A stretch of DNA of 23,862 bases from the NCBI GenBank assembly GCA_031555505.1, contig JAVBUH010000055.1:1-23862 (forward strand), given 5' to 3'. The first letter of the stretch is position 1, and each line of letters opens with the position of its first letter. Below, piece by piece: positions 6,472 to 15,093 of this stretch. The translations under genes were made by a program, and so were the position numbers. Under the pieces are notes generated by a model. That model did not search any database, was not told the DNA's origin, and saw only the letters and a program-made list of their open reading frames with translations. Source of the DNA: JAJDIA01 sp031555505 (GTDB lineage Bacteria; Bacteroidota; Bacteroidia; Bacteroidales; Tannerellaceae).

Positions 6472-8502
6472 TTACTTCTTTAGTTCCGGATAGCTGATAC
6501 GGGTATGATACATGGTTTTCAGCTTTTCGATGAATACCTGTTTGATAGCGCCCACATCGCGAAACGTAAGCGGAGCGCTGGATAGCAGGCCTTCGGCCAT
6601 CTGACCGTCAATGATGCGGTTCACTAGTTCAGCGATCCCCTCTTCCGTATGTTCTTTCAAACTGCGTGAAGTTGCCTCTACAGCATCGGCCATCATCAGG
6701 ATAGCCGTTTCCTTGGTAAATGGATTCGGACCGGGATAAGTAAAAAGTCCCTTGTCGATCTCCCGGTCTGGATAGCGGTTGCGGTACGTATTGTAAAAAT
6801 ATTTCGCCATGCCACGTCCGTGGTGTGTCCGGATGAAATTAACCAAGGCTTTGGGCAGGCCTGCTTTTTCAGCCAGTTTCACACCCTCAGGCACATGGCT
6901 GATGATGATCTGAGCGCTCTCTTCAAGCGTTAGTTGGTCGTGAGGATTCACACTCTTCTGGTTTTCGGTAAAAAATACCGGATTCGCCATCTTACCGATA
7001 TCGTGGTACATCGCACCGGTACGTACCAACTGGGCATTGGCACCAATCTTGGCCGCTGCTTCCGAAGCGAGGATCGATACCTGCAACGAATGCTGGAAAG
7101 TACCCGGAGCCGTTTCGGATAGTTTCTTCAGGATGGGGGTATTAATGTTGGACATTTCCACCAGGGTAATGCTGGACACATAACCAAATGTCTTTTCCAG
7201 GATATAAACCAGGATATAGGTAAACATCAGGAGGATGAAATTGATACCGAAATAGAGGATCATCATCCAGTTGATTTTGCTGAAGTCGGCTTCCTGGTAC
7301 AAGGTTAGGCTGATATAACTGACGGCATACGCCAGGAAAATAATAAAAGCGCAACGGAACAACTGTGCCCGTTCGGACAGGTCTTTCAAGCTGAACGTCA
7401 CCACCATCCCGGCAATAGTCTGCAAAAACAGGAATTCGTGCGGAAAAGGCACCAGCAGCGAACAGATCAGGATAATGGTCAGGTGGGTAAACAGGGCCGT
7501 TCGTGAATCGAAAAAGACACGCACCACGATGGGTACGATCGTAAACGGCAGGATGTAGATATTGAACAGACCGTATGCTACCACCAACTCTGTAAGCAGG
7601 CACCCCACAAAGACGCAGAGCACCAGGAAGAACATGTTGAGTTTGCTGTTGAAGATCATTCGGCGGAACGACCACAGGTAGAGCCAAAAACAGAAAAAGA
7701 TACCAGCAACCAATACAAAAACACCCGCGATCAGCATGCCCTGCCGCTGGGCGGCGCCGGATTTGGATTCGTAAACGATCTTAAGTGACCGCAGCATATT
7801 ATATGTATGATTGTCTACAATTTCACCCCGGTCTACGATGCGCTCACCAGACTGTACCAATCCTTTGGCAAGGGGAACACTGTTGATCATCTCCTCCCGC
7901 ACCTTTTCAGACATATCTTTGTCGTACACAACGTTTACCGCCAGGAAATCATCTACGTTACACGATTGAAGCATCGTTTTGTTCAGGTAAGCCGGGATGT
8001 TATTAATAATATATTCGTAGGCAGACCGGATGGTAAAGAAATCTGATACGAAATGGGGTTGCGAGATATTGTTGTCGAGCAGGTTCACTTTTTCCTGGTT
8101 ATCCAAACGCAAGGCATCAAAATCCTCCGGCGAGATAATACCTTTCTTGTACAATTGGACCAGGGATGTTTCCAGGTAGTGCATATATGCAGTGGGTACC
8201 CGTTGCTTCAACGTTGTATTATAAGTAGTCCGCAGTTTATCTACCTGCTGGCCTTCCACCTGTGTTTCCAACCGGTAATAGGGGCTAAACTGGCGCAATA
8301 CGCTGTCGCGTTCCTGTTTCACTTCCTCATCCGTTTTGTAGATGGGAAAGTCACCGGGAGCGGTCAGCAAGCCATATCGCCAGGGTTTACCTTCATAAAA
8401 CTGATACCTGAACTTTCCTTCCCGCGGAAAGAAATAAGCAATCAATAAAGCTGCTACAACAAAATATACGGCAGTGGGTATATTATAATATCGTATCTTC
8501 AT
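6472..8502 (-). CDS. pgpH: 7TM-HD membrane phosphodiesterase (PgpH-like)
   Basis: A 676-residue inner membrane protein of the 7TMR-HD family, whose characterised member PgpH hydrolyses c-di-AMP. Layout: one N-terminal membrane segment (about 8-24), an extracytoplasmic domain (about 25-265), seven closely spaced membrane segments (about 270-450), and a cytoplasmic HD domain with H-S-L-Q-V and the Y-H-D-I-G-K motif (His500-Asp501), followed by H-H-G-R-G. The start at 8502 was chosen over the upstream ATG at 8550 because it has a G/A-rich GGGAG six bases before it and gives the expected short N-terminus. It diverges from gltX. By family, its role is control of c-di-AMP; activity is not proven for this protein. 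Confidence 0.85.
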   Translation of the reverse strand: MKIRYYNIPTAVYFVVAALLIAYFFPREGKFRYQFYEGKPWRYGLLTAPGDFPIYKTDEEVKQERDSVLRQFSPYYRLETQVEGQQVDKLRTTYNTTLKQRVPTAYMHYLETSLVQLYKKGIISPEDFDALRLDNQEKVNLLDNNISQPHFVSDFFTIRSAYEYIINNIPAYLNKTMLQSCNVDDFLAVNVVYDKDMSEKVREEMINSVPLAKGLVQSGERIVDRGEIVDNHTYNMLRSLKIVYESKSGAAQRQGMLIAGVFVLVAGIFFCFWLYLWSFRRMIFNSKLNMFFLVLCVFVGCLLTELVVAYGLFNIYILPFTIVPIVVRVFFDSRTALFTHLTIILICSLLVPFPHEFLFLQTIAGMVVTFSLKDLSERAQLFRCAFIIFLAYAVSYISLTLYQEADFSKINWMMILYFGINFILLMFTYILVYILEKTFGYVSSITLVEMSNINTPILKKLSETAPGTFQHSLQVSILASEAAAKIGANAQLVRTGAMYHDIGKMANPVFFTENQKSVNPHDQLTLEESAQIIISHVPEGVKLAEKAGLPKALVNFIRTHHGRGMAKYFYNTYRNRYPDREIDKGLFTYPGPNPFTKETAILMMADAVEATSRSLKEHTEEGIAELVNRIIDGQMAEGLLSSAPLTFRDVGAIKQVFIEKLKTMYHTRISYPELKK

Positions 8503-8557
8503 AAATTCTCCCTGTTTAACTTTGCGCATAAAGCGAGGCGAAATGTACATAAAAAAG

Positions 8558-8588
8558 TTTAGTATGAGAAAAAAAAGGCCTACTTTTG
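8558..8588 (+). promoter_or_regulatory. Promoter of gltX-waaA
   Basis: TACTTTTG at 8581-8588 matches the -7 consensus TAnnTTTG, and TTTA at 8558-8561, 19 bases upstream, is one base from the -33 TTTG. The gltX ATG is 26 bases downstream of the -7 box. Confidence 0.55.
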
Positions 8589-8613
8589 CCGCATTATTCT
8601 ACAACAGAACAAT

Positions 8614-10140
8614 ATGGATCAACGAAAAGTTCGGGTGCGTTTCGCACCCAGTCCTACCGGCCCTTTACATATCGGTGGTGTTCGCACAGCATTATATAAT
8701 TATTTATTTGCCAAACAATCAGGCGGAGACCTGATCCTCCGGATTGAAGATACCGACTCACAACGATTTGTACCCGGTGCCGAAGCCTATATCATCGAAG
8801 CGCTCACCTGGCTGGGCATCCGTTTCGACGAAGGCGTCAGTTTCGGCGGCAACTATGGCCCTTATCGCCAAAGCGAACGCAAAGAGATTTACAAGAAGTA
8901 TGTAGATCAACTGCTGGATGCCGGCCTGGCCTATTATGCCTTTGATACCCCGGAAGAACTGGAAGCCAAACGCATTGAAATTGCCAACTTCCAATATGAT
9001 GCTTCCACCCGCATGCAGATGCGTAATTCGTTGACATTAAGCAAGGATGAGACCGAACAACTGATCTGGTCCGGCCATCAGTATGTGGTGCGCATCCGGA
9101 TCGAACCGAACGAAGATATCCTTGTGAACGATCTGATCCGTGGAGAAGTAGTGATCAATTCCTCCATCCTGGACGACAAGGTACTCTATAAATCAGCCGA
9201 CCAACTCCCCACCTATCACCTGGCCAATATCGTAGACGACCACCTGATGGAGATCACCCATGTGATACGTGGCGAAGAATGGTTGCCCAGCGCCCCGCTG
9301 CATGTCCTCCTCTACCGCTATTTCGGCTGGACGGATACAATGCCGCAATTCGCCCACCTCTCCCTGCTGTTGAAACCCGACGGCAAAGGTAAGTTGAGCA
9401 AACGCGACGGCGACCGTCTGGGCTTTCCTGTCTTTCCGTTGGAATGGAAAGATCCGCAGACCGGCGAACGATCTTCCGGCTATCGCGAAAGCGGCTACCT
9501 GCCCGACGCCGTAGCCAATTTCCTTGCCTTGCTGGGCTGGAACCCGGGCAACGACCAGGAGATGATGAATATGGACGACCTGATCCGTCTCTTCAACCTC
9601 GCCAATTGCAGCAAGAGCGGCGCCAAGTTCGATTACGAAAAAGGAAAATGGTTCAACCACCAGTATATCCAGCAAAAAAGCAATTGCGAACTGACCTCAT
9701 TCTTCATGCCTGTATTGGGAGCACAGGGTATACAGATCCTTTCGCCCACCTACGTGGAGAAAGTGGTGGGCCTGATGAAAGATCGCGTCAACTTCGTCAA
9801 AGAATTGTGGGATGTTTCTTCTTTCTTCTTTGTTGCGCCGGAGACGTACGACGAAAAGACAGTACAGAAACGCTGGAAGCCCGAGTCTGCCGAACAATTA
9901 GGCGAACTGGCCGATATACTGGCCACTCGTGAACCATTTGACAGTATAGGCACGGAAGAAATGGTCAAAGCCTGGATCGAAAGTAAAGGCTACCACCTGG
10001 GAAATATCATGAATGCAGTTCGCCTGGCGTTAGTAGGCGAAGGTAAAGGCCCGCACATCTTCGATATTACCGAAACGTTGGGCAAGGAAGAGACCATCCA
10101 CCGCATCCGCCGGGCTATTGTGAGGCTGTCAAATCGATAA
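8614..10140 (+). CDS. gltX: Glutamyl-tRNA synthetase
   Basis: A 508-residue class I aminoacyl-tRNA synthetase that joins glutamate to tRNA-Glu in the cytoplasm. The N-terminus carries F-A-P-S-P-T-G-P-L-H-I-G-G, the family form of the HIGH motif (residues 19-22), and R-I-E-D-T-D follows. The KMSKS equivalent is K-L-S-K-R at 260-264. Length is normal and the C-terminal anticodon-binding part is intact. The start is fixed by the conserved R-V-R-F-A-P-S-P-T-G block. It is followed 11 bases later by waaA on the same strand, so the two are probably cotranscribed. Assignment is secure. Whether it also charges tRNA-Gln (non-discriminating) cannot be decided here. Confidence 0.97.
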   Translation: MDQRKVRVRFAPSPTGPLHIGGVRTALYNYLFAKQSGGDLILRIEDTDSQRFVPGAEAYIIEALTWLGIRFDEGVSFGGNYGPYRQSERKEIYKKYVDQLLDAGLAYYAFDTPEELEAKRIEIANFQYDASTRMQMRNSLTLSKDETEQLIWSGHQYVVRIRIEPNEDILVNDLIRGEVVINSSILDDKVLYKSADQLPTYHLANIVDDHLMEITHVIRGEEWLPSAPLHVLLYRYFGWTDTMPQFAHLSLLLKPDGKGKLSKRDGDRLGFPVFPLEWKDPQTGERSSGYRESGYLPDAVANFLALLGWNPGNDQEMMNMDDLIRLFNLANCSKSGAKFDYEKGKWFNHQYIQQKSNCELTSFFMPVLGAQGIQILSPTYVEKVVGLMKDRVNFVKELWDVSSFFFVAPETYDEKTVQKRWKPESAEQLGELADILATREPFDSIGTEEMVKAWIESKGYHLGNIMNAVRLALVGEGKGPHIFDITETLGKEETIHRIRRAIVRLSNR

Positions 10141-10151
10141 ACTGCTTTTCC

Positions 10152-11393
10152 ATGATTTACCTATATACTTTAGCCCTCCATTTATACGCCCTGACCGTTG
10201 AGCTATTGTCGCCTTTCCATAAGAAAGCGCGGATGATGCGCCTGGGGCAATGGCATACGAATGGGATCCTACGTGAGCACATCGACCGGAATGCCCGTTA
10301 TATCTGGTTTCATGCCTCCTCGCTCGGCGAATTTGAACAGGGACGGCCGATCATTGAAAAAATCCGTGCCGAACACCCGGAATATAAGATACTGCTTACG
10401 TTCTTCTCTCCTTCAGGATACGAAGTCAGAAAGAACTACCATGGAGCCGATGTGATCTGTTACCTGCCGTTCGACACGCCCTTCAAGGTGCGGAAATTCC
10501 TCAACCTGGCAAATCCGGCTATCGCCATCTTCATCAAGTATGAATTCTGGGCCAACTACCTCACGGAGCTGAATAAGCGAAACATCCCGACATATATCAT
10601 CTCGGCCATCTTCCGTCCCGAACAGCCGTTCTTCAAATGGTATGGCAAGGCTTACCGGGATGTACTCCATTGCTTTAATCATTTGTTCGTACAAGACCAG
10701 GCATCGGCCGACTTGTTAGCCGCATACGGGATCGATCGTGTAACCGTGGCAGGAGACACCCGCTTCGACCGGGTACTGGATGTACGGAAAGCCGCCAGGG
10801 AACTTCCCATCCTGGAGCAATTTGCCCGGAATACGAAAGGGGAAAAACAAACCATCCTGATAGCCGGCAGTTCCTGGCTGAAGGATGAAGACATCTTTAT
10901 CCCCTACTTCAACGAACATCCGGAGATTAAACTGATCATTGCACCGCACGAGATCAACCGCGAGCATCTGCTGGATATTCATTCATTACTGAAACGACCG
11001 TCCATTCGCCTGTCGGAAGCCAACGAGGAAACGATCGCCGGCAAAGACTGCCTCATCATCGACAGCTTTGGCCTCCTTTCATCTATCTATCGCTACGGCG
11101 ATATCGCCTACATCGGAGGTGGTTTCGGCGCCGGCATCCATAACACGCTGGAAGCAGCCGTGTATGGCATCCCCGTTCTCTTCGGTCCGCGGTACCACAA
11201 ATTCAAAGAGGCGAGAGACCTGATCACTGTCGGCGGCGGATTCTCCGTAGCCAACGAACAGGAATTCACCTCCCGGCTCAACAACTTCCTTACCTATCGC
11301 GACCTCCTTGCTTCAGCCGGACAAGCCGCCGGTGCCTTCGTCAGTCAAAACACCGGTGCCACCGGCCGTATCCTGCAGCAATTAAACTTATAA
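10152..11393 (+). CDS. waaA: 3-deoxy-D-manno-octulosonic acid (Kdo) transferase
   Basis: A 413-residue GT30 glycosyltransferase that moves Kdo from CMP-Kdo to the lipid A precursor at the cytoplasmic face of the inner membrane. The N-terminus has a hydrophobic anchor (residues 1-20), then H-A-S-S-L-G-E-F-E-Q-G-R-P with the probable catalytic Glu60. The C-terminal half has the second Rossmann domain of a GT-B fold, with G-G-G-F-G-A-G-I-H-N-T-L-E-A and P-V-L-F-G-P-R-Y. Length fits the family. Translation starts 11 bases after gltX. The gene converges with the ThuA-like gene; the 72 bases between the stop codons hold no clear terminator. How many Kdo residues it adds cannot be told from sequence. 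Confidence 0.93.
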   Translation: MIYLYTLALHLYALTVELLSPFHKKARMMRLGQWHTNGILREHIDRNARYIWFHASSLGEFEQGRPIIEKIRAEHPEYKILLTFFSPSGYEVRKNYHGADVICYLPFDTPFKVRKFLNLANPAIAIFIKYEFWANYLTELNKRNIPTYIISAIFRPEQPFFKWYGKAYRDVLHCFNHLFVQDQASADLLAAYGIDRVTVAGDTRFDRVLDVRKAARELPILEQFARNTKGEKQTILIAGSSWLKDEDIFIPYFNEHPEIKLIIAPHEINREHLLDIHSLLKRPSIRLSEANEETIAGKDCLIIDSFGLLSSIYRYGDIAYIGGGFGAGIHNTLEAAVYGIPVLFGPRYHKFKEARDLITVGGGFSVANEQEFTSRLNNFLTYRDLLASAGQAAGAFVSQNTGATGRILQQLNL

Positions 11394-11465
11394 ACTACTG
11401 TAAGGTATCATGGCCGGAACCGGGGGCAAGATTATGTCACCAATTGGACGTTGTTCCTCTTATTC

Positions 11466-12203
11466 TCATTTCACCAGCCAACGAATGGAGCGGTCAAAGG
11501 CCAGTTGAAAATTGAGGTCTTTGAATATATCAGGGCCATGTCCGGTGACAATGCCTACCACTTTGGCTTTACCGTAGGTGTGGGTATACATCACGATGGG
11601 TTCGCTGTCGGGGTGATCGGTGATCCAAAGGGGATGAAGATCGGGCGACTTCCACAATTTACCGTATATCTCGTCATGAAAGGTAAAGCTGTCAGGCATA
11701 TCCTTTGTGATAAAATGCTTTTTGTCTGCGACCTTTATGGGAAGCTCCTGGTTATGCTTATAGGTAGACACACCAAATTGCACCCCTTCTGCTTCCTGCG
11801 GACTCATAAAATACTTCATGCCGGCAATCCGGGCAAACTCCGGCCAGGTGTTATAGGTTAACAGGCCATCATGCAGGATAAAGACCGGCTTCCCTTCGCT
11901 TACCACCTTCACCAGATCGTTCCGGCTGCTTTCCGGGAATTCATCCAGGCAAATATCCATGAACACAATGACATCGTATTCACCTGCATGCGCGGGTTTG
12001 AACAACTCCTGCGATTCTTCATTCGTATAGGCCTTCCAGGTAACATTCTCCATCACACTGAGCATCGGCTCATACATCGCTTCATTAAATACCGGATTCA
12101 TTCCGGTGATAAACGCGATACGGACCGGCTGCTTTTCCTGCTGGCAACCTACCCATAATACCAGGGCCATGACAGCCCACACACATACATTCAGTCTTTT
12201 CAT
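11466..12203 (-). CDS. ThuA-like domain lipoprotein
   Basis: A 245-residue protein whose body matches the ThuA-like (trehalose-utilisation, class I glutamine amidotransferase-like) fold: R-I-A-F-I-T-G near 30, an E-Y-D-V-I-V-F-M-D segment, G-K-P-V-F-I-L-H-D-G-L, and a late segment V-V-G-I-V-T-G-H-G-P-D followed by R-S-I-R-W-L. The N-terminus looks like a lipoprotein signal with Cys20 (L-W-V-G-C; Trp at -3 is unusual). The ATG at 12203 was preferred to an in-frame TTG at 12212. It is the last gene of the minus-strand run, 48 bases after the dipeptidase. ThuA-family proteins are mostly linked to sugar or keto-sugar metabolism, so membership in the D-amino-acid operon may be incidental. Enzymatic activity is not established. 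Confidence 0.78.
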   Translation of the reverse strand: MKRLNVCVWAVMALVLWVGCQQEKQPVRIAFITGMNPVFNEAMYEPMLSVMENVTWKAYTNEESQELFKPAHAGEYDVIVFMDICLDEFPESSRNDLVKVVSEGKPVFILHDGLLTYNTWPEFARIAGMKYFMSPQEAEGVQFGVSTYKHNQELPIKVADKKHFITKDMPDSFTFHDEIYGKLWKSPDLHPLWITDHPDSEPIVMYTHTYGKAKVVGIVTGHGPDIFKDLNFQLAFDRSIRWLVK

Positions 12204-12251
12204 TTCACACAACTATTAATAGGTAATACACAGATTCTTTTGGCAAAAACA

Positions 12252-13337
12252 TCAAAGCGCCTTCCGAAGGAAAGTACTAAAATTACCGGAAAAGATCCGC
12301 TCAATATCTTCCTCCGAATACCCTCTTCTTTCGAGAATAGAGGGCACTTTCTGCAGGTCGGCGATCGTTTGCAGGTCGTATGGGCATTGTTCCGTTCCAA
12401 AGGCGCCGTCCAGGTCGCTCCCGATACCGGCATGACGGGTGTCTCCGGCCAATTGGCACACATGGTCGATATTATTGGCCATGATCTCCAGTGAACAGTT
12501 GGTCCCTCTTGGAGTAGATACACCCCGTACCCAGTTCGGCATCATCATCCAGGCATCCAGTGCGATACCAATCACGGCATCCCGTTGGATCAGCGCCCGG
12601 ATCATCTCGTCGCTAAATTGCCGGTTATGGTCTACAAACACACGGCAATTGTTATGGCTGGCCCATACCGGCCCCGTGTAAATCTCTAGCGCATGCCAGA
12701 ACGCATCGTCGTTCAGGTGGGTCACATCCAGGATCATCCCCAGCCGGTCCATTTCCTTCAGCAGGGCCACCCCGGCATCCGACAGGCGACCCGAGGAGTC
12801 GGTGCCATTCGCATATCGTCCCGGTCCGTAATGCGCCGGCCCCACCGCCCGAAGCCCGTACTGCCAGGCGCGTTCCAGGTAATCCACGGTTACCAACGAG
12901 TCGGCGCCTTCGATACTCAATACATACCCTACCGGTTTCTTCTCTGCCGGTTCATCGTTGTTCCACAATGCCAGATGGGCATCCAACTCGGCGCAGTTGC
13001 GGATCATGACCATCTCACCGGCCTCTTCCATCGCACGATACCAGGCCAGTTGTCCCTGCGTCTGTGCCCAGGCCTGTTCGGGCGAATACCAGCCCGGACG
13101 GTAGTCGCCCGGGGTAACAAAACGAGCAATCTGGGTAGCAACCACCAACCCTGCATTCGCTTTACGCAGTTCAGGCAGGGAGACGGTGGCATTGCCCCGG
13201 TCGGGCTTATCGGTCATACCGGCTTCCCGGCGGTTGATCTCTTCTACGGACTGCCGCAGGTCGCGGTTCCATTCCATAGCATCCATACTGAGGTCGAGAT
13301 GGACATCCACAATAAAAGGTTTCTTCATGCCATCCAT
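12252..13337 (-). CDS. M19 family membrane-type dipeptidase (renal dipeptidase homologue)
   Basis: A 361-residue zinc dipeptidase of family M19. Metal-site residues line up with the family: D-V-H-L-D (His13, Asp15), S-I-E-G (Glu143), V-T-H-L (His207), S-H-N-N (His228) and G-S-D-L-D-G (Asp308/Asp310). M19 enzymes cleave dipeptides and many accept a D-residue at the C-terminal position. No signal peptide is present, so this one should be cytoplasmic. It starts 3 bases after the stop of the PLP-enzyme gene, implying translational coupling; ATG 13328 is an alternative start. The context suggests it frees D-amino acids from imported dipeptides for the PLP enzyme, which is inference. Substrate specificity cannot be read from sequence. 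Confidence 0.9.
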   Translation of the reverse strand: MDGMKKPFIVDVHLDLSMDAMEWNRDLRQSVEEINRREAGMTDKPDRGNATVSLPELRKANAGLVVATQIARFVTPGDYRPGWYSPEQAWAQTQGQLAWYRAMEEAGEMVMIRNCAELDAHLALWNNDEPAEKKPVGYVLSIEGADSLVTVDYLERAWQYGLRAVGPAHYGPGRYANGTDSSGRLSDAGVALLKEMDRLGMILDVTHLNDDAFWHALEIYTGPVWASHNNCRVFVDHNRQFSDEMIRALIQRDAVIGIALDAWMMMPNWVRGVSTPRGTNCSLEIMANNIDHVCQLAGDTRHAGIGSDLDGAFGTEQCPYDLQTIADLQKVPSILERRGYSEEDIERIFSGNFSTFLRKAL

Positions 13338-13340
13338 AAA

Positions 13341-14444
13341 TTAAACAGAGATTAAACGGTTCCGGGCGGTAACCTTCAGGTATCCCCGGTTTTTGTGGGC
13401 AAAGATCATATTGGCTTTACCATACAAGGCTACAGTCGGACAGATATGCACAGGCACGCCGTACAATACATCGCCCGGCAGATACACGCTGCTATCGGGA
13501 ACAGCCAGCACCAGGTGTTCTTCGCTATGCGCCATAGGCACGGCATCAGGGGCATTCAGGAAATGGACGCGAGGCAACGGGCTCTCTGCCGACACCGCTT
13601 TATAGCCCAGATCCACACAAATATGCTGCGGATCCACGACGGAGACTACCCGTGTCATCAGTAATGCCGCCCATTCAAACGGCAGATCAGGGAGCATTTC
13701 TTGATAGCCCCAGTCCCAAAACACAAACGTACCGGGACTGCATTCGCAATGATTCCGGTGGATATGCATCGGGAAGGTAGGCGTTCCACCCATCACCATT
13801 ACCAACGGATACGGAAACAAGGGTTGTATCATCTGGAAGATATCCTCTGTCTGTTTGAACGTCACATCGGCTGCCTGCCGGCGCAGTGCGGTATCCGTAT
13901 CGTGGATATGGCCGTCGTAAGCGTGCAATCCGGCCAGACGCAAGCTGCTGAATGTCCGGATCACCTCCACCAGTGCAGGCGCTTTCTCCGGCAACACGCC
14001 TGTACGGTTCATACCCACATTCAGATCAATATAGACATCCAACACAATCCCTTCACGGGCGCATAATCCGGCCAATGCGCGTGCCGTATGTTCATTATCC
14101 AGCAGACAGGCGTAATGCGTCTGCGGATAAAGACCGACTAATTTCACCAGCCGCTCTGCTTTCAGCCCCACCGGCTGATAAGCCAGCAACACATCCGGCG
14201 CTTCGGCCAACGCCAGCATCTCCGCTTCAGCGATGGTGGCACATTTAAACTTACGGATACCTGCCTGCAACATCATGCTGCAGATAGCTCCCATCTTGTT
14301 CGTCTTCACATGCGGACGCAACAAATCGGCATCGCCACCGGCTATCTGTATGGCCCGTTCGATATTCTCCGCGACCCGTTCCGGATACACCAGCAAGGCC
14401 GGAGAATCTATTTCGTCGCTATTTTCTACAATATACCAGTCCAT
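13341..14444 (-). CDS. Fold-type III PLP enzyme, D-serine dehydratase / D-threonine aldolase family
   Basis: A 367-residue PLP enzyme with an alanine-racemase-type barrel at the N-terminus and a C-terminal metal-binding beta domain. The motif L-R-P-H-V-K-T-N-K holds the probable PLP lysine, Lys47; the family usually has T-H-K, so the Asn is a small deviation. Near the C-terminus, V-P-V-H-I-C-P-T-V-A-L gives His333 and Cys335. In characterised eukaryotic-type D-serine dehydratases and D-threo-3-hydroxyaspartate dehydratase the metal is held by H-x-C, whereas D-threonine aldolases use H-x-D. This favours dehydration of a D-3-hydroxy amino acid to an enamine that decays to a keto acid and ammonia. 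RidA upstream and a GntP-type permease support that. It is cytoplasmic. Automated calls will probably say D-TA family. Family is confident, exact substrate is not. Confidence 0.85.
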   Translation of the reverse strand: MDWYIVENSDEIDSPALLVYPERVAENIERAIQIAGGDADLLRPHVKTNKMGAICSMMLQAGIRKFKCATIAEAEMLALAEAPDVLLAYQPVGLKAERLVKLVGLYPQTHYACLLDNEHTARALAGLCAREGIVLDVYIDLNVGMNRTGVLPEKAPALVEVIRTFSSLRLAGLHAYDGHIHDTDTALRRQAADVTFKQTEDIFQMIQPLFPYPLVMVMGGTPTFPMHIHRNHCECSPGTFVFWDWGYQEMLPDLPFEWAALLMTRVVSVVDPQHICVDLGYKAVSAESPLPRVHFLNAPDAVPMAHSEEHLVLAVPDSSVYLPGDVLYGVPVHICPTVALYGKANMIFAHKNRGYLKVTARNRLISV

Positions 14445-14583
14445 ATTTCATTTCTATATGATATGCCCGGTCACGGGCATCGTGTTCGTAGCCAGGGGTG
14501 CAAGCCCCTGGACAGGGATTATTTGGTGTTCTTGTGCCGCGTCAGCGGTACTGGCCTATTACATACGGCACCACTGACGCGGT
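14445..14583 (-). repeat. Triple-hairpin spacer between ridA and the PLP-enzyme gene
   Basis: This 139-base spacer inside the operon holds three inverted repeats: ATGCCCG with its complement (14463-14480), CCAGGGG with CCCCTGG (14492-14511), and CCGCGTCAG with CTGACGCGG (14537-14582, 28-base loop). A second pairing, GTGCCG (14534-14539) with CGGCAC (14566-14571), could compete with the third. No T-tract follows any of them in the minus direction. They look like REP-type intergenic palindromes and could act as processing or stability elements. Confidence 0.6.
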
Positions 14584-15072
14584 TTATATACTATCTGCAT
14601 ATTCCAGTTCAAACATCGCCTCAATCTCTACCGGGATATTATCCGGCAGGGAACCGAAGCCTACGGCGCTACGGGTACCAACCCCATTCTCCGGTCCCCA
14701 TACGGCAGCAAAGAGTTCGCTGCATCCGTTGATAACATAGGGATGTTTTTCGAAATCAGGCGTACAGTTCACCATACCCAGCACTTTGATCACCCGTTTC
14801 ACCTTGTTCAGGCTGCCCAGGTTGGCTTTGATGGTAGATAGCATCGTAAGTCCCACCTGTCGGGCTGCCAGCTTACCTTCGTCCATCGTCAGTTCACGGC
14901 CGATCCGGCCGATGATCAGTGACCGGTCGTTCTGTACCGGACCATGGCCGGACAGATACAGGTATTTACCCTCTACCACCAGACAAGGTTTATACACGCC
15001 GAGAGGAGCCGGGTTAGGAGGCAGTGTCAGTCCCAGTTTATCAAATTGTTCATCTGCATTGAATGTATTCAT
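14584..15072 (-). CDS. ridA: RidA family enamine/imine deaminase
   Basis: A 162-residue RidA/YjgF-superfamily protein. RidA hydrolyses reactive 2-aminoacrylate and related enamines or imines made by PLP enzymes, protecting other PLP proteins. The fold signature is clear: L-Y-L-S-G-H-G-P near 55, G-K-L-A-A-R-Q-V-G near 85, and the C-terminal T-R-S-A-V-G-F-G-S-L-P-...-V-E-I-E. The conserved arginine needed for deaminase activity is present as Arg134, with Glu149/Glu151 following. It is longer than archetypal RidA (about 128 residues), with an N-terminal extension. It lies 21 bases after the permease gene and one hairpin-rich spacer before the PLP dehydratase-like gene, the expected partnership if that enzyme releases an enamine. 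The gene symbol denotes the superfamily only. Confidence 0.88.
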   Translation of the reverse strand: MNTFNADEQFDKLGLTLPPNPAPLGVYKPCLVVEGKYLYLSGHGPVQNDRSLIIGRIGRELTMDEGKLAARQVGLTMLSTIKANLGSLNKVKRVIKVLGMVNCTPDFEKHPYVINGCSELFAAVWGPENGVGTRSAVGFGSLPDNIPVEIEAMFELEYADSI

Positions 15073-15093
15073 CGTTATACTATATTTATGTTG

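Noticed and set aside
12693..13355. 220-codon open frame on the plus strand
   Set aside because: Antisense to the M19 dipeptidase, which has all its metal ligands; no start context or motif supports the antisense frame.
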